Assembly (NCBI GenBank): GCA_045541455.1
Contig: JAZQJA010000022.1
Coordinates: 1-61,852, forward strand
Direction: 5' to 3'
Source of the DNA: RGIG9041 sp045541455
Lineage (GTDB): Bacteria > Bacillota > Clostridia > Oscillospirales > QAKW01
Length of the DNA stretch: 61,852 nucleotides
The notes under the pieces were generated by a model. The model made no database searches. It was not told where the DNA came from and worked only from the letters and a program-made list of their open reading frames with translations. Below, one piece after another: positions 23,671 through 31,966 of this stretch (its first letter is position 1; each line of letters opens with the position of its first letter). The position numbers and the translations under genes are program-made.

Positions 23671-24752
23671 ACAAATTTGTTATAGACACAAAAGACATAA
23701 TACACAATTACGGCGAAATTACAAAACTCACAAACGCACTTGTTATACCAACCTTGAAAGCCGACTGCTATGGACTGGGCGCTAAAAAAGTTTTTGAACT
23801 TTTGCATGCGGAATGCGGTGTTTCGCTTTTTGCTTTTTCAAGGCTTGAAGAGGCAATGCCGTTTTGTAACCGCGACTGTGAAATTTTACTTTTATCGTGT
23901 TACCATGATAATGATTCGATTGAAAAAATAGTACAAAACGGTATTACAACTTCTGTTGACTCGTTTACACAAGCAAAGCGTATATCTGAATACTCTGTAT
24001 CTCAAGGCAAAAAAACGCGGGTGCACATCAAAATCGACACCGGTTTTGGCAGGTTTGGTTTTAACCACCAAAACCTTTTAGAAATTGAGCGCGTGTTTAG
24101 CCTTGACGGCATTTTAGTATGCGGTATATTTTCTCATTTTTCAAATGCATTTGGAAAAAGCACAGATATAACAGATATGCAACTTGATAAGTTTTTGGGT
24201 GTATGCGAGCACCTTACCGAACGCGGTTTTAATATCGGGCTGCGCCATATTGCAAATTCAAGTGCAGCAGTACGTGATAGAAAATACAGACTTGACGCTG
24301 TAAGGGTGGGTTCGCTTTTATGCGGAAGACTACCTATGAAAAGTGAACTGGACCTAAAACGCGTTGGCAGATTTGAAACTAGTATTGCAGACATAAGAAA
24401 ATTAAAACGCGGGTCAAACATTGGCTACGGCAATGTTTTTAAACTTAAAAAAGACACTACTGTTGCAGTGTTGCTTGCAGGAAGTGCTGACGGTGTGTTG
24501 ATAAAGAAAGACTATGACACCTACAGAATTTTGGATATTGCACGTTATGGCTTTAATGTTTTTAAAATGCTTTTAAAAGATAACAGACTTACTGTAACAA
24601 TAAATGGGAAAAAAGCAAGGACGGTCGGCAGGGTTGCACTTACTCACACTATGGTAGATGTTACCGACATTGAATGTGTTTGCGGTGATACCGCTGTTAT
24701 TGATATATCACCCTTGCATGTATCAAGTTTGGTTGAAAGAGAGTACATTTAA
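23667..24752 (+). CDS. alr: Alanine racemase family protein
   Basis: 361 residues. The fold-type III PLP barrel shows the cofactor lysine K31 in TLKADCYGLGA, KIDTGFGRFGF, HIANSSAAV and VRVGSLLCGRLP, followed by the beta-domain with the probable catalytic tyrosine in NIGYGNVF and TMVDVTD. Alanine racemase makes D-alanine for peptidoglycan. Several normally strict positions differ: the usual YGHG is YGLG, the usual GYADG is GSADG, and CMDQ is LTHT. It may be a divergent racemase, possibly with another amino acid as substrate. It overlaps both neighbours (ATGA with femX-like, TAATG with holB). Confidence 0.85.
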   Translation: MNKFVIDTKDIIHNYGEITKLTNALVIPTLKADCYGLGAKKVFELLHAECGVSLFAFSRLEEAMPFCNRDCEILLLSCYHDNDSIEKIVQNGITTSVDSFTQAKRISEYSVSQGKKTRVHIKIDTGFGRFGFNHQNLLEIERVFSLDGILVCGIFSHFSNAFGKSTDITDMQLDKFLGVCEHLTERGFNIGLRHIANSSAAVRDRKYRLDAVRVGSLLCGRLPMKSELDLKRVGRFETSIADIRKLKRGSNIGYGNVFKLKKDTTVAVLLAGSADGVLIKKDYDTYRILDIARYGFNVFKMLLKDNRLTVTINGKKARTVGRVALTHTMVDVTDIECVCGDTAVIDISPLHVSSLVEREYI

Positions 24753-25711
24753 TGTTTGATAATTTTTTATCCAACGGCCAAATGAAAAAAGAACTTGAAT
24801 TGGCAGCCGCAAATGACAAGCCAATGCACGCATATATGTTTTGCGGTGCAAAAGGCACGGGCAAACTAACTATTGCCAAAATGTTTGCAAAGGAAATTAT
24901 AGGAAAAAATGCAAACAAAGTGGACAGGGACTCACACCCTGACATTATAATAATAGAACCTGAAAAGGACAAAAAGACAATACCTGTTGACGCTGTCAGG
25001 GAAATGCGTAGTGATGCGTTTATAAACCCAAGTGAAGCAAAAAGGAAAATATACATCATTAACGGTGCACATCTTTTAAATGATGCGGGACAAAATGCGC
25101 TATTGACTATTTTAGAGCAACCGCCGTCATTTGCAGTGTTTATTTTGCTAACCGAAAGCCGTGACAAAATGCTGCCTACCGTCATTTCGAGATGTATTGT
25201 TTACGATATGCAATATGTGGAAGCTGACGAAGGTGCCGCGTTTTTAAAATCACGACATAAAAATATTGATTTAAATAAATTAACGACCGCGCTAAAAGCA
25301 GCAGGCGGGAATATAGGACTTGCTGAACGTTTTGCAACAAGTTCAAAACTTAATGAACACGAAAAACTAAGCGCACGTGTACTTGTTGCCGCAGCACTCA
25401 AAGACAGATACACTGTTTTAAATGTGATTACTACACTAAAAAAAGATGCTCTGCTGGAATTTTTACCGATACTTGCGATGTATATACGAGATGTACTTGT
25501 TTTTAAAACAGTAAAAAATCCCAACAGTCTTATTTTTACAGACAGTGTATTGCAAAACATTGCAGATTTTGATAAAATAGATGACAGTATACTGTATGAC
25601 AGCATTTGCGAAATTGAACGCGGAATAGAACTGATTAATTCTAACATAAGCGCAACACTTACCGCGTCGGCAATTGCCATACAACTTTGCGGAGGAAAAC
25701 AAATTGGTTAA
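24752..25711 (+). CDS. holB: DNA polymerase III delta' subunit
   Basis: 319 residues. The clamp-loader AAA+ domain is visible: Walker A region FCGAKGTGKLTIAKMFA (about 28-44), then RKIYIINGAHLLNDAGQNALLTILEQPPS, with the sensor-1-type LLTESRDKMLPTVISRC. Delta' is part of the complex that loads the sliding clamp. The zinc-binding cysteines of the tau/gamma subunits are absent, as expected for many delta'. It is followed by ricT, the usual neighbour (holB-yaaT) in Bacillota. Confidence 0.92.
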   Translation: MFDNFLSNGQMKKELELAAANDKPMHAYMFCGAKGTGKLTIAKMFAKEIIGKNANKVDRDSHPDIIIIEPEKDKKTIPVDAVREMRSDAFINPSEAKRKIYIINGAHLLNDAGQNALLTILEQPPSFAVFILLTESRDKMLPTVISRCIVYDMQYVEADEGAAFLKSRHKNIDLNKLTTALKAAGGNIGLAERFATSSKLNEHEKLSARVLVAAALKDRYTVLNVITTLKKDALLEFLPILAMYIRDVLVFKTVKNPNSLIFTDSVLQNIADFDKIDDSILYDSICEIERGIELINSNISATLTASAIAIQLCGGKQIG

Positions 25712-26576
25712 CATAGTAGGAATTCGTTTTAAAAACGGCGGTAAAATGTACTATTTTGACCCCGGCAAACTCACTTTGAGTGAAGGGCAATGGTGCATTG
25801 TAGAAACCGCACGCGGAAAAGAATGCGGCGAGGTTGTGCAGGGAAACCATGAAGTGAGTGAAAATGAGGTTGTTTCGCCCTTAAAACCGGTTGTACGTAT
25901 TGCTGATTCGGCTGACATAAAAAAAATGCAGCTTTTAAAACAAAAAGAAGAACGCGCATTTGAAATATGCGTTAAAAAAATCGAAAAATTAAACCTTGAA
26001 ATGACACTTGTTGAGGTTGAATACACCTTTGATGAAAGTAAAATACTGTTTTATTTCACTGCTGACAGCAGAGTGGATTTCAGAGAGCTTGTCAAAGAAC
26101 TTGCAAGCCAGTTTAAAACTCGAATTGAACTGCGCCAGATAGGTGTGAGAGATGAGTGCAAAATGAAGGGCGGACTTGGAATGTGCGGCAGACCGTTTTG
26201 TTGCCATGTGTTCCTTAACGACTTCCACCCCGTTTCAATTAAAATGGCAAAAGAGCAAGGACTGTCACTAAACCCGACAAAAATTTCGGGTGCATGCGGA
26301 AGACTTATGTGCTGCCTAAATTACGAGCAGAATGTATATGAAGAACTGGGCAAAAAAATACCGCGTGTGGGCTCGCTTATACAAACACCTGACGGAAAGG
26401 CAACAGTTGCCGAAGCCAACACTTTAAAACAAACAGTACGCGCCGCCATAACTCAAAGCGACGGCACAGTTATTTATAAAATGTTTGATGCCAAAGATGT
26501 TAAACTTATAAAATCCGGCAAAAACACAGTAACCAAAGAAGAACTTGAACAACTTTTAGAACTTGAAGGTAACTGA
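25704..26576 (+). CDS. ricT: Regulatory iron-sulfur protein RicT (PSP1/YaaT family)
   Basis: 290 residues from the TTG at 25704, which lies 8 nt after GCGGAGG and overlaps the last codons of holB. The PSP1 domain is clear: GIRFKNGGKMYYFDPG at the start, and the cysteine-rich core GMCGRPFCCHVF followed by GACGRLMCCLNYE at about 164-210. In Bacillus, RicT with RicA and RicF binds [4Fe-4S] clusters, promotes RNA maturation by RNase Y, and is needed for sporulation and competence. The Ric cysteines are all present. No ricA or ricF lies in the window. Confidence 0.92.
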   Translation: MVNIVGIRFKNGGKMYYFDPGKLTLSEGQWCIVETARGKECGEVVQGNHEVSENEVVSPLKPVVRIADSADIKKMQLLKQKEERAFEICVKKIEKLNLEMTLVEVEYTFDESKILFYFTADSRVDFRELVKELASQFKTRIELRQIGVRDECKMKGGLGMCGRPFCCHVFLNDFHPVSIKMAKEQGLSLNPTKISGACGRLMCCLNYEQNVYEELGKKIPRVGSLIQTPDGKATVAEANTLKQTVRAAITQSDGTVIYKMFDAKDVKLIKSGKNTVTKEELEQLLELEGN

Positions 26577-26590
26577 TTTTCAAAAAACTC

Positions 26591-26619
26591 TTGCATTATT
26601 AATTTTCATTTGATATAGT
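26591..26619 (+). promoter_or_regulatory. Promoter of the ferredoxin gene
   Basis: TTGCAT (26591-26596), a 17-nt spacer, TATAGT (26614-26619), 29 nt before the ATG. Confidence 0.65.
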
Positions 26620-26648
26620 AAAAGTATCAAACAAGGAGGTGTATACCA

Positions 26649-26819
26649 ATGGCACACGTAATTACAGATAACTGCATCGCATGCGGAACTTGCGAAGGTG
26701 AGTGTCCCGTAGGCGCTATTGCTCAGGGCGACGATAAATATGTTATCGATGCTGATACTTGTATCGACTGCGGCGCTTGTGCATCCGCTTGTCCTACAGA
26801 GGCAATCGAAGCTGAGTAA
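26649..26819 (+). CDS. Clostridial-type 2[4Fe-4S] ferredoxin
   Basis: 56 residues, a complete small gene behind AAGGAGGTG. The two cluster motifs are CIACGTCEGECP (9-20) and CIDCGACASACP (38-49), the CxxCxxCxxxCP pattern of clostridial ferredoxins, with the internal pseudo-twofold repeat of the family. It is a low-potential electron carrier for pyruvate:ferredoxin oxidoreductase, hydrogenase and similar enzymes. It has its own promoter and terminator and is likely highly expressed; codon use is notably richer in GC than that of its neighbours. Confidence 0.96.
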   Translation: MAHVITDNCIACGTCEGECPVGAIAQGDDKYVIDADTCIDCGACASACPTEAIEAE

Positions 26820-26835
26820 TTTATCAGTTTACATA

Positions 26836-26870
26836 AAAATGCTGTGTGTTATCACACAGCATTTTTTATT
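26836..26870 (+). terminator. Terminator of the ferredoxin gene
   Basis: AAATGCTGTGTG pairs with CACACAGCATTT around TTAT, followed by a T run. Confidence 0.88.
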
Positions 26871-26883
26871 GTAAATCTTTTTC

Positions 26884-26912
26884 TTGTATAATCCTTAAAA
26901 TAGTGGTATAAT
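26884..26912 (+). promoter_or_regulatory. Promoter of the RNase J gene
   Basis: TTGTAT (26884-26889), a 17-nt spacer, TATAAT (26907-26912). The leader is about 105 nt and can form a small hairpin (GTAAGC with GCTTGC) near its 5' end. Confidence 0.65.
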
Positions 26913-27022
26913 ATATATTAGAGTGAAATAGGTAAGCAGGACGCAGGCTTGCCGTAAAATATAGGCTAATTTGTCGATAAATGGCGAATTGGTTATTTTT
27001 AGTTTGTAACAAAGGAGTTTTC

Positions 27023-28930
27023 ATGGTAATAGAAGAAAAAATTTCAAAACTTGAAAAAAAAGAAATTAAAAAGAAAAAAAATACACAAAAAAAACGCAAA
27101 ACTGTTTCAAAAAGTTCGGCATTAAGAAAAAGCGCTTTAAAAAACGAAGGTGAACCTCAAAAAAAGCATTCTGCCAAAAAGCAGGTTAAAAAACCTGCCG
27201 TTAAAAAGACATCTCTTTCGGAAAATATAAAGTCAAACGAAGTTTCAAAACATAGCAAATCGCGTATTGTCGGTACAAAACTTCGTGTTATACCGCTTGG
27301 CGGACTTGATGAAATAGGCAAAAACATCACCGCTATTGAATACGGTAACGATATAATAATTATTGACTGCGGTATGGCGTTTCCTGACGCTGATATGCTG
27401 GGTATTGACCATGTTTTGCCTGATTATACCTATCTTTTTAAAAACAGAACTAAAATACGCGGTATTTTTGTCACCCATGGTCACGAAGATCATATTGGCG
27501 GTCTTCCCTATTTTTTAAAAGAGGTTAATGTTCCCGTTTTTGCAAACAAACTCACATTAGGGCTTATACGCCGCAAATTATTTGAGCACAAAATTGATAA
27601 GCAATGTGTTCTTATGGAATGTAAACCAGGTGATATTATTAAACGCGGCTGTTTTACAGTAGAGTTTATTAAAGTAAACCATTCTATTGCCGACAGCGCG
27701 GCTTTTGCAATTAAAACACCTGTCGGAACGCTAATTCACATGGGTGACTTTAAAATAGACACAACGCCTATACGTGGCAGAATGATTGACCTTACGCGGC
27801 TTGGCGAACTTGGAAAAAGCGGTGTTTTACTGCTTATGTCCGACTCGACAAATGCAGAGCGGCCCGGTATGGCACTGTCTGAACGCAAGGTTGGGAAATC
27901 ATTTGAAAGTATTTTTTCACGCGCAAAAGACAAACGTATTTTTGTAGCAACATTTTCATCAAACGTACACCGTGTACAACAGATAATAAGAATGGCGGTG
28001 GAATATGGCAGAAAAGTTGCTGTATCGGGCAGAAGTATGGAAAGCGTTATTGCTGTTGCACACGAACTTGGCTATCTTGATATTCCCAAAGGCACTATTA
28101 TTCCAATAGAGCATGTAAGCCGTTACCCTAAAAGTGAAGTAGTAATTATAACCACAGGTTCTCAAGGCGAACCAATGAGTGCTCTTTACAGAATGGCTTT
28201 TTCAGACCATCGCACAATTGCTATTAATAAAGATGATCTTGTTGTAATATCTGCCTCCCCCATTCCAGGTAACGAAAAACTTGTTTCGACAGTTGTAAAC
28301 GAACTTGAAAAACTCGGTGCTGAGGTTGTTGCAGACAGTCTTGCCAACGTTCATGTTTCAGGACACGCATGTCAAGAAGAACTAAAACTCATACTCGGCC
28401 TTGTAAAACCGCAGTTCTTTATGCCGGTACACGGCGAATTTCGTCATCTGCTTGCTCACAAAAAACTTGCAATAGAAACAGGTGTTTTAGAACAAAACGT
28501 GTTTATAAACCAAAATGGCGGCGTTTTAGAGCTTAGTCAAAACAAAGCAGAAATAAATTCATCAGTACCGGCAGGTCAAATACTTGTTGACGGCGGCGGA
28601 ATAGGCGATGTCGGAAACATTGTAATGCGCGACAGACACCTGCTTGCAGAGGATGGTATGATTGTTGTTGTGGCTGCCGTAAGCAAAAACGAACGCAAGG
28701 TTGTATCGGGCCCTGATATAATTTCAAGAGGGTTTGTATATATGCGCGATAGTGAAGAATTGATAAACGGTGCAAAACAAGCGGTTATGCTTGCTCTTAA
28801 ACGAAATATCGAACGCGAAATTTTTGATTGGAGCACCCTTAAAAATGACGTACGCGATTCTATAACAAAATATATCACCCAAAAAACACGGCGCTCGCCC
28901 GTAATTATACCTATAATAATGGAAGTATAA
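27023..28930 (+). CDS. rnjA: Ribonuclease J
   Basis: 635 residues from the ATG at 27023, behind AAAGGAG; an ATG at 26981 upstream lacks a site. RNase J is a metallo-beta-lactamase/beta-CASP nuclease with 5'-3' exonuclease and endonuclease activity in mRNA decay. The core begins at about residue 88 (LRVIPLGGLDEIGKN) with zinc motif THGHEDHIGG, HMGDFKID, beta-CASP segments and MPVHGEFRHL. Before it lies an 85-residue extension rich in Lys, Ser and Glu that is not part of the fold and may bind RNA or partners. A T-tailed hairpin follows. Confidence 0.94.
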   Translation: MVIEEKISKLEKKEIKKKKNTQKKRKTVSKSSALRKSALKNEGEPQKKHSAKKQVKKPAVKKTSLSENIKSNEVSKHSKSRIVGTKLRVIPLGGLDEIGKNITAIEYGNDIIIIDCGMAFPDADMLGIDHVLPDYTYLFKNRTKIRGIFVTHGHEDHIGGLPYFLKEVNVPVFANKLTLGLIRRKLFEHKIDKQCVLMECKPGDIIKRGCFTVEFIKVNHSIADSAAFAIKTPVGTLIHMGDFKIDTTPIRGRMIDLTRLGELGKSGVLLLMSDSTNAERPGMALSERKVGKSFESIFSRAKDKRIFVATFSSNVHRVQQIIRMAVEYGRKVAVSGRSMESVIAVAHELGYLDIPKGTIIPIEHVSRYPKSEVVIITTGSQGEPMSALYRMAFSDHRTIAINKDDLVVISASPIPGNEKLVSTVVNELEKLGAEVVADSLANVHVSGHACQEELKLILGLVKPQFFMPVHGEFRHLLAHKKLAIETGVLEQNVFINQNGGVLELSQNKAEINSSVPAGQILVDGGGIGDVGNIVMRDRHLLAEDGMIVVVAAVSKNERKVVSGPDIISRGFVYMRDSEELINGAKQAVMLALKRNIEREIFDWSTLKNDVRDSITKYITQKTRRSPVIIPIIMEV

Positions 28931-28932
28931 CT

Positions 28933-28977
28933 AAAAAAGTTTTCAAAGGGATTAAACCTTTGGGAACTTTTTTTATT
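28933..28977 (+). terminator. Terminator of the RNase J gene
   Basis: AAAAAAGTTTTCAAAGG pairs with CCTTTGGGAACTTTTTT (two G-U pairs) around a 7-nt loop, followed by T residues. Confidence 0.8.
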
Positions 28978-28990
28978 TGCGCAAAATGTG

Positions 28991-29019
28991 TTGAAAAAAT
29001 TTTTAAGGTAATATATAAT
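28991..29019 (+). promoter_or_regulatory. Promoter of serS
   Basis: TTGAAA (28991-28996), a 17-nt spacer, TATAAT (29014-29019). The leader is about 43 nt, with no room for a T-box. Confidence 0.7.
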
Positions 29020-29068
29020 AAATTTTATTAAAGTATTAGACAGTGTTTTAGAGAGGAACTTTTTAAAA

Positions 29069-30364
29069 ATGCTTGATATTAAATTTTTGAGAGAAAACCC
29101 TGATATTGTAAAGCAGAATATTAAAAACAAATTTCAAGACTCAAAACTTGAATTGGTAGATGAAGTTTTAAAACTTGATGAAGAAAACAGAAAAAACAAG
29201 CTTGAAGCTGACAACCTGCGCGCTAACCGAAATAAAGTTTCAAAGCAGATAGGTATGCTTATGGGGCAAGGCAAACGCGACGAGGCGGAACAGATGAAAA
29301 ACCTTGTTACCGAACAGTCGGAAAAACTTGCTGCCGCAGAACAAAAAGAGGCTGAACTTTCTGAAAAAATCAAAACAATAATGATGACAATTCCTAACAT
29401 TATTGACAAGTCAGTGCCGATTGGTAAAGATGACAGCGAAAATGTTGAAGTTGAGCAGTTTGGCGAAAAGACTGTTGTTGATTTTGAAATACCCTATCAC
29501 ACTGATATTATGGCTCAGTTTAACGGTATTGATAAAGAAGCAGCAGGCAGGGTTGCAGGTGAAGGCTTTTATTACCTTATGGGTGATATTGCACGTTTAC
29601 ACAGTGCTGTTTTGGCATACGCCCGTGACTTTATGATCGACAAAGGTTTTACCTACTGCATTCCTCCCTATATGATTCGTTCAAACGTTGTAACAGGTGT
29701 TATGAGTTTTGCAGAGATGGATGCCATGATGTATAAAATCGAGGGTGAGGACTTATACCTTATAGGCACAAGCGAACACTCAATGATAGGCAAGTTTATA
29801 AACACAATGACTCCCGAAGAACAGTTGCCGATGACACTTACAAGTTATTCACCCTGTTTTAGAAAAGAAAAAGGTGCACACGGCATTGAGGAGCGCGGTA
29901 TTTACCGTATACATCAATTTGAAAAACAAGAAATGATTGTTGTGTGCAAACCGGAAGATAGTATGGACTGGTTTAACAAGATGTGGAGTTACAGTGTTGA
30001 ACTGTTCCGCTCGCTTGATATCCCTGTTCGTACACTGGAATGCTGTTCGGGCGACCTTGCTGACCTTAAAGTTAAATCATACGATGTTGAAGCATGGTCA
30101 CCAAAGCAACAAAAATATTTTGAGGTTTGCTCTTGTTCAAACCTTGGCGATGCACAAGCAAGACGTTTGGGCATTAAAATTAAAGGTAAAGACGGCAACA
30201 AATATCTTGCACACACACTTAATAATACTGTTGTTGCTCCACCGCGTATGTTGATTGCATTTATGGAAAACAATCTTGAATTCGAAAACGGAAAATATTC
30301 AATCCGTATTCCTAAAGCATTAAGGGCATATATGGGCGGTATTGAAAAAATAGAATCTAAATAA
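29069..30364 (+). CDS. serS: Seryl-tRNA synthetase
   Basis: 431 residues. The N-terminal antiparallel coiled-coil arm (about 25-105), which binds the long variable arm of tRNA-Ser, is clear from its heptads. The class II core follows, with the serine-binding TSEHSMIGKF, motif 2 in CFRKEKGAHGIEERGIYRIHQFEK, EVCSCSNLGDAQARR, and motif 3 in LNNTVVAPPRMLIAFMEN. It also charges tRNA-Sec where present. The ribosome binding site is GAGAGGA. The 3' end and the first bases beyond it are duplicated in tandem, repeating the stop codon. Confidence 0.96.
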   Translation: MLDIKFLRENPDIVKQNIKNKFQDSKLELVDEVLKLDEENRKNKLEADNLRANRNKVSKQIGMLMGQGKRDEAEQMKNLVTEQSEKLAAAEQKEAELSEKIKTIMMTIPNIIDKSVPIGKDDSENVEVEQFGEKTVVDFEIPYHTDIMAQFNGIDKEAAGRVAGEGFYYLMGDIARLHSAVLAYARDFMIDKGFTYCIPPYMIRSNVVTGVMSFAEMDAMMYKIEGEDLYLIGTSEHSMIGKFINTMTPEEQLPMTLTSYSPCFRKEKGAHGIEERGIYRIHQFEKQEMIVVCKPEDSMDWFNKMWSYSVELFRSLDIPVRTLECCSGDLADLKVKSYDVEAWSPKQQKYFEVCSCSNLGDAQARRLGIKIKGKDGNKYLAHTLNNTVVAPPRMLIAFMENNLEFENGKYSIRIPKALRAYMGGIEKIESK

Positions 30365-30381
30365 AAAAATAGAATCTAAAT
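30345..30381. repeat. 19-nt tandem duplication over the serS stop
   Basis: AATAGAATCTAAATAAA occurs twice with a period of 19 nt; the first copy includes the serS stop at 30362-30364, and the second is non-coding. It looks like a slippage duplication. Confidence 0.85.
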
Positions 30382-30382
30382 A

Positions 30383-30419
30383 AAAAAAACAAACCCGACA
30401 TTCGTCGGGTTTGTTTTTT
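30383..30419. terminator. Bidirectional terminator between serS and the ABC operon
   Basis: AAACAAACCCGAC pairs with GTCGGGTTTGTTT around ATTC, with A and T runs on either side, serving both converging units. Confidence 0.92.
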
Positions 30420-31966
30420 TACCATTCGGCAATTATTTCATCGCCGTCATAAAGCATTTGTGAAAATTTAATTATTTCTTCAACCTTTGATGTGGGAACG
30501 ATAAGTCTGCCCCTGCCGTTTAATTCATAAAATGAATTAAGTGCATCTTTTTTGTAGTATTTCAATACATCGGTACTGCCGTCTTTACAATTCACAGTAA
30601 TTGTCACAAGCAACTCGTCATCGGCATCTTTATTGCCAACCTCTTTAACGTCAATACTGATGATATGTGCATAAAGTGTTGCAAAGTTTTCATACTCTAC
30701 TGCTTTATTATTTATATATGCCATCATATTGCTCTCTTCAGAGGTTCCTGTAATTACAATATCATAGTTTTTACCCATACCGCTAATTGTAAGCGAATCG
30801 ATGGTGTCATACGAACGGGTATAGGTCATTGTTTCACAGAAATCAGCAACATCATAGTCGAGAACGCCGATTGTAGACTTATCAACAATATAGATAAAGT
30901 CTTTACCTTCGGCATAAACATAATAATATCCATCATCCGACAAGTTGCCGAAATATGCTGTATTTACCTCTTGGACATTGGTAAATGAGAAAGTATACGC
31001 AGGGTCGTCAAGGCCATATTTCTTAAGGTTTTCAGGGCTTATATCGTCACTGAAAACAGTAAGAGTTGTAAGATTTGCCATAAGCGTTGTAATTTCAACA
31101 GAACGCTCAATAGACAATTGGTGTTCAATTGGTGAGGTTATAAGATATGCACTTTGCAAGTTTTCTTCAGTAAGGTCCTGAAGTTCAACAACTATCTTAT
31201 CTCCGCCTTTTTTGTGAAGCACAAATTCTTTTATATACGCCGCATCTGCCTCTTGGTCATATTCAAACACCGCTGTATCATAATAATCCATTCTGGGTGA
31301 AAGGAAATATGCTGCGACTGTTGCATCGAGAGTATAGACCGTACTTCCGCCGTCAACACGCATATAGTGGTCAGAACTTGTATTAAGACCGCCTATCTCA
31401 ATGTAATGCTTTGTATCGCCCTTAATCCATGTAACCGTTGACAAAGGCTTTGTAAGGCCGTACTGTTCAAAGTCGGTTACATCCTTTAGCACTTCTGTTT
31501 TGGCATTTAGTGAGCCAAAATATGTTAAAGCTGCAAGAATTGTAGAGTTTGCAACCGGCAGATCCTCTTTGCCCTCTATATAATATGTTTTTGTGAGTTT
31601 TTTCACAAACGCATATTCATCTTGAGAGTTTTTAATTTCCATACGGTCGGCAGTAGTGCCGGTGAAATCAAAAATTTCAATATCACCTGTGTTAATGTCA
31701 CTGATTAGCGGATCTTTTTCAGGCACTGCTTTTTTTAAAACAACAACCGCTACAAACAGAACGGTGGCAATAAGGCAAAGCGATAAAACAGGGATGAGTT
31801 TTTTAAATGCTGTTTTATCTTTGGTAGGTTTTGCATTTGCTGTAGGGTCACCTAAAAACTTAAAACCGCCATCCTCAATATCTGTAGAATTGCTAGTATC
31901 GTCTTGAACAAGTGAATCAAGCGCATCGGTAGTTTGTTCTATATTGTCCTTTTCTTTTTCATTCAT
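30419..31966 (-). CDS. DUF4340 domain protein, last gene of a Gld-like ABC operon
   Basis: 515 residues. A charged cytosolic N-terminus (about 1-50) precedes one membrane helix (about 53-75), and the rest is outside. The DUF4340 domain is repeated: stretches like YAFVKKLTKTYYIEGKEDLPVANSTI and FEQYGLTKPLSTVTWIKG recur in the second half (KKYGLDDPAYTFSFTN). This family is typically encoded after GldG-like genes. Its start overlaps the preceding stop by one base (TAATG). The function is unknown, presumably an extracytoplasmic partner of the transporter. Confidence 0.85.
   Translation of the reverse strand: MNEKEKDNIEQTTDALDSLVQDDTSNSTDIEDGGFKFLGDPTANAKPTKDKTAFKKLIPVLSLCLIATVLFVAVVVLKKAVPEKDPLISDINTGDIEIFDFTGTTADRMEIKNSQDEYAFVKKLTKTYYIEGKEDLPVANSTILAALTYFGSLNAKTEVLKDVTDFEQYGLTKPLSTVTWIKGDTKHYIEIGGLNTSSDHYMRVDGGSTVYTLDATVAAYFLSPRMDYYDTAVFEYDQEADAAYIKEFVLHKKGGDKIVVELQDLTEENLQSAYLITSPIEHQLSIERSVEITTLMANLTTLTVFSDDISPENLKKYGLDDPAYTFSFTNVQEVNTAYFGNLSDDGYYYVYAEGKDFIYIVDKSTIGVLDYDVADFCETMTYTRSYDTIDSLTISGMGKNYDIVITGTSEESNMMAYINNKAVEYENFATLYAHIISIDVKEVGNKDADDELLVTITVNCKDGSTDVLKYYKKDALNSFYELNGRGRLIVPTSKVEEIIKFSQMLYDGDEIIAEW

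Noticed and set aside
26913..27022. A riboswitch in the about 105-nt leader of the RNase J gene
   Set aside because: Only one weak 6-bp hairpin can be drawn and no known aptamer core is visible; the leader may be used for autoregulation, but the sequence does not show it.
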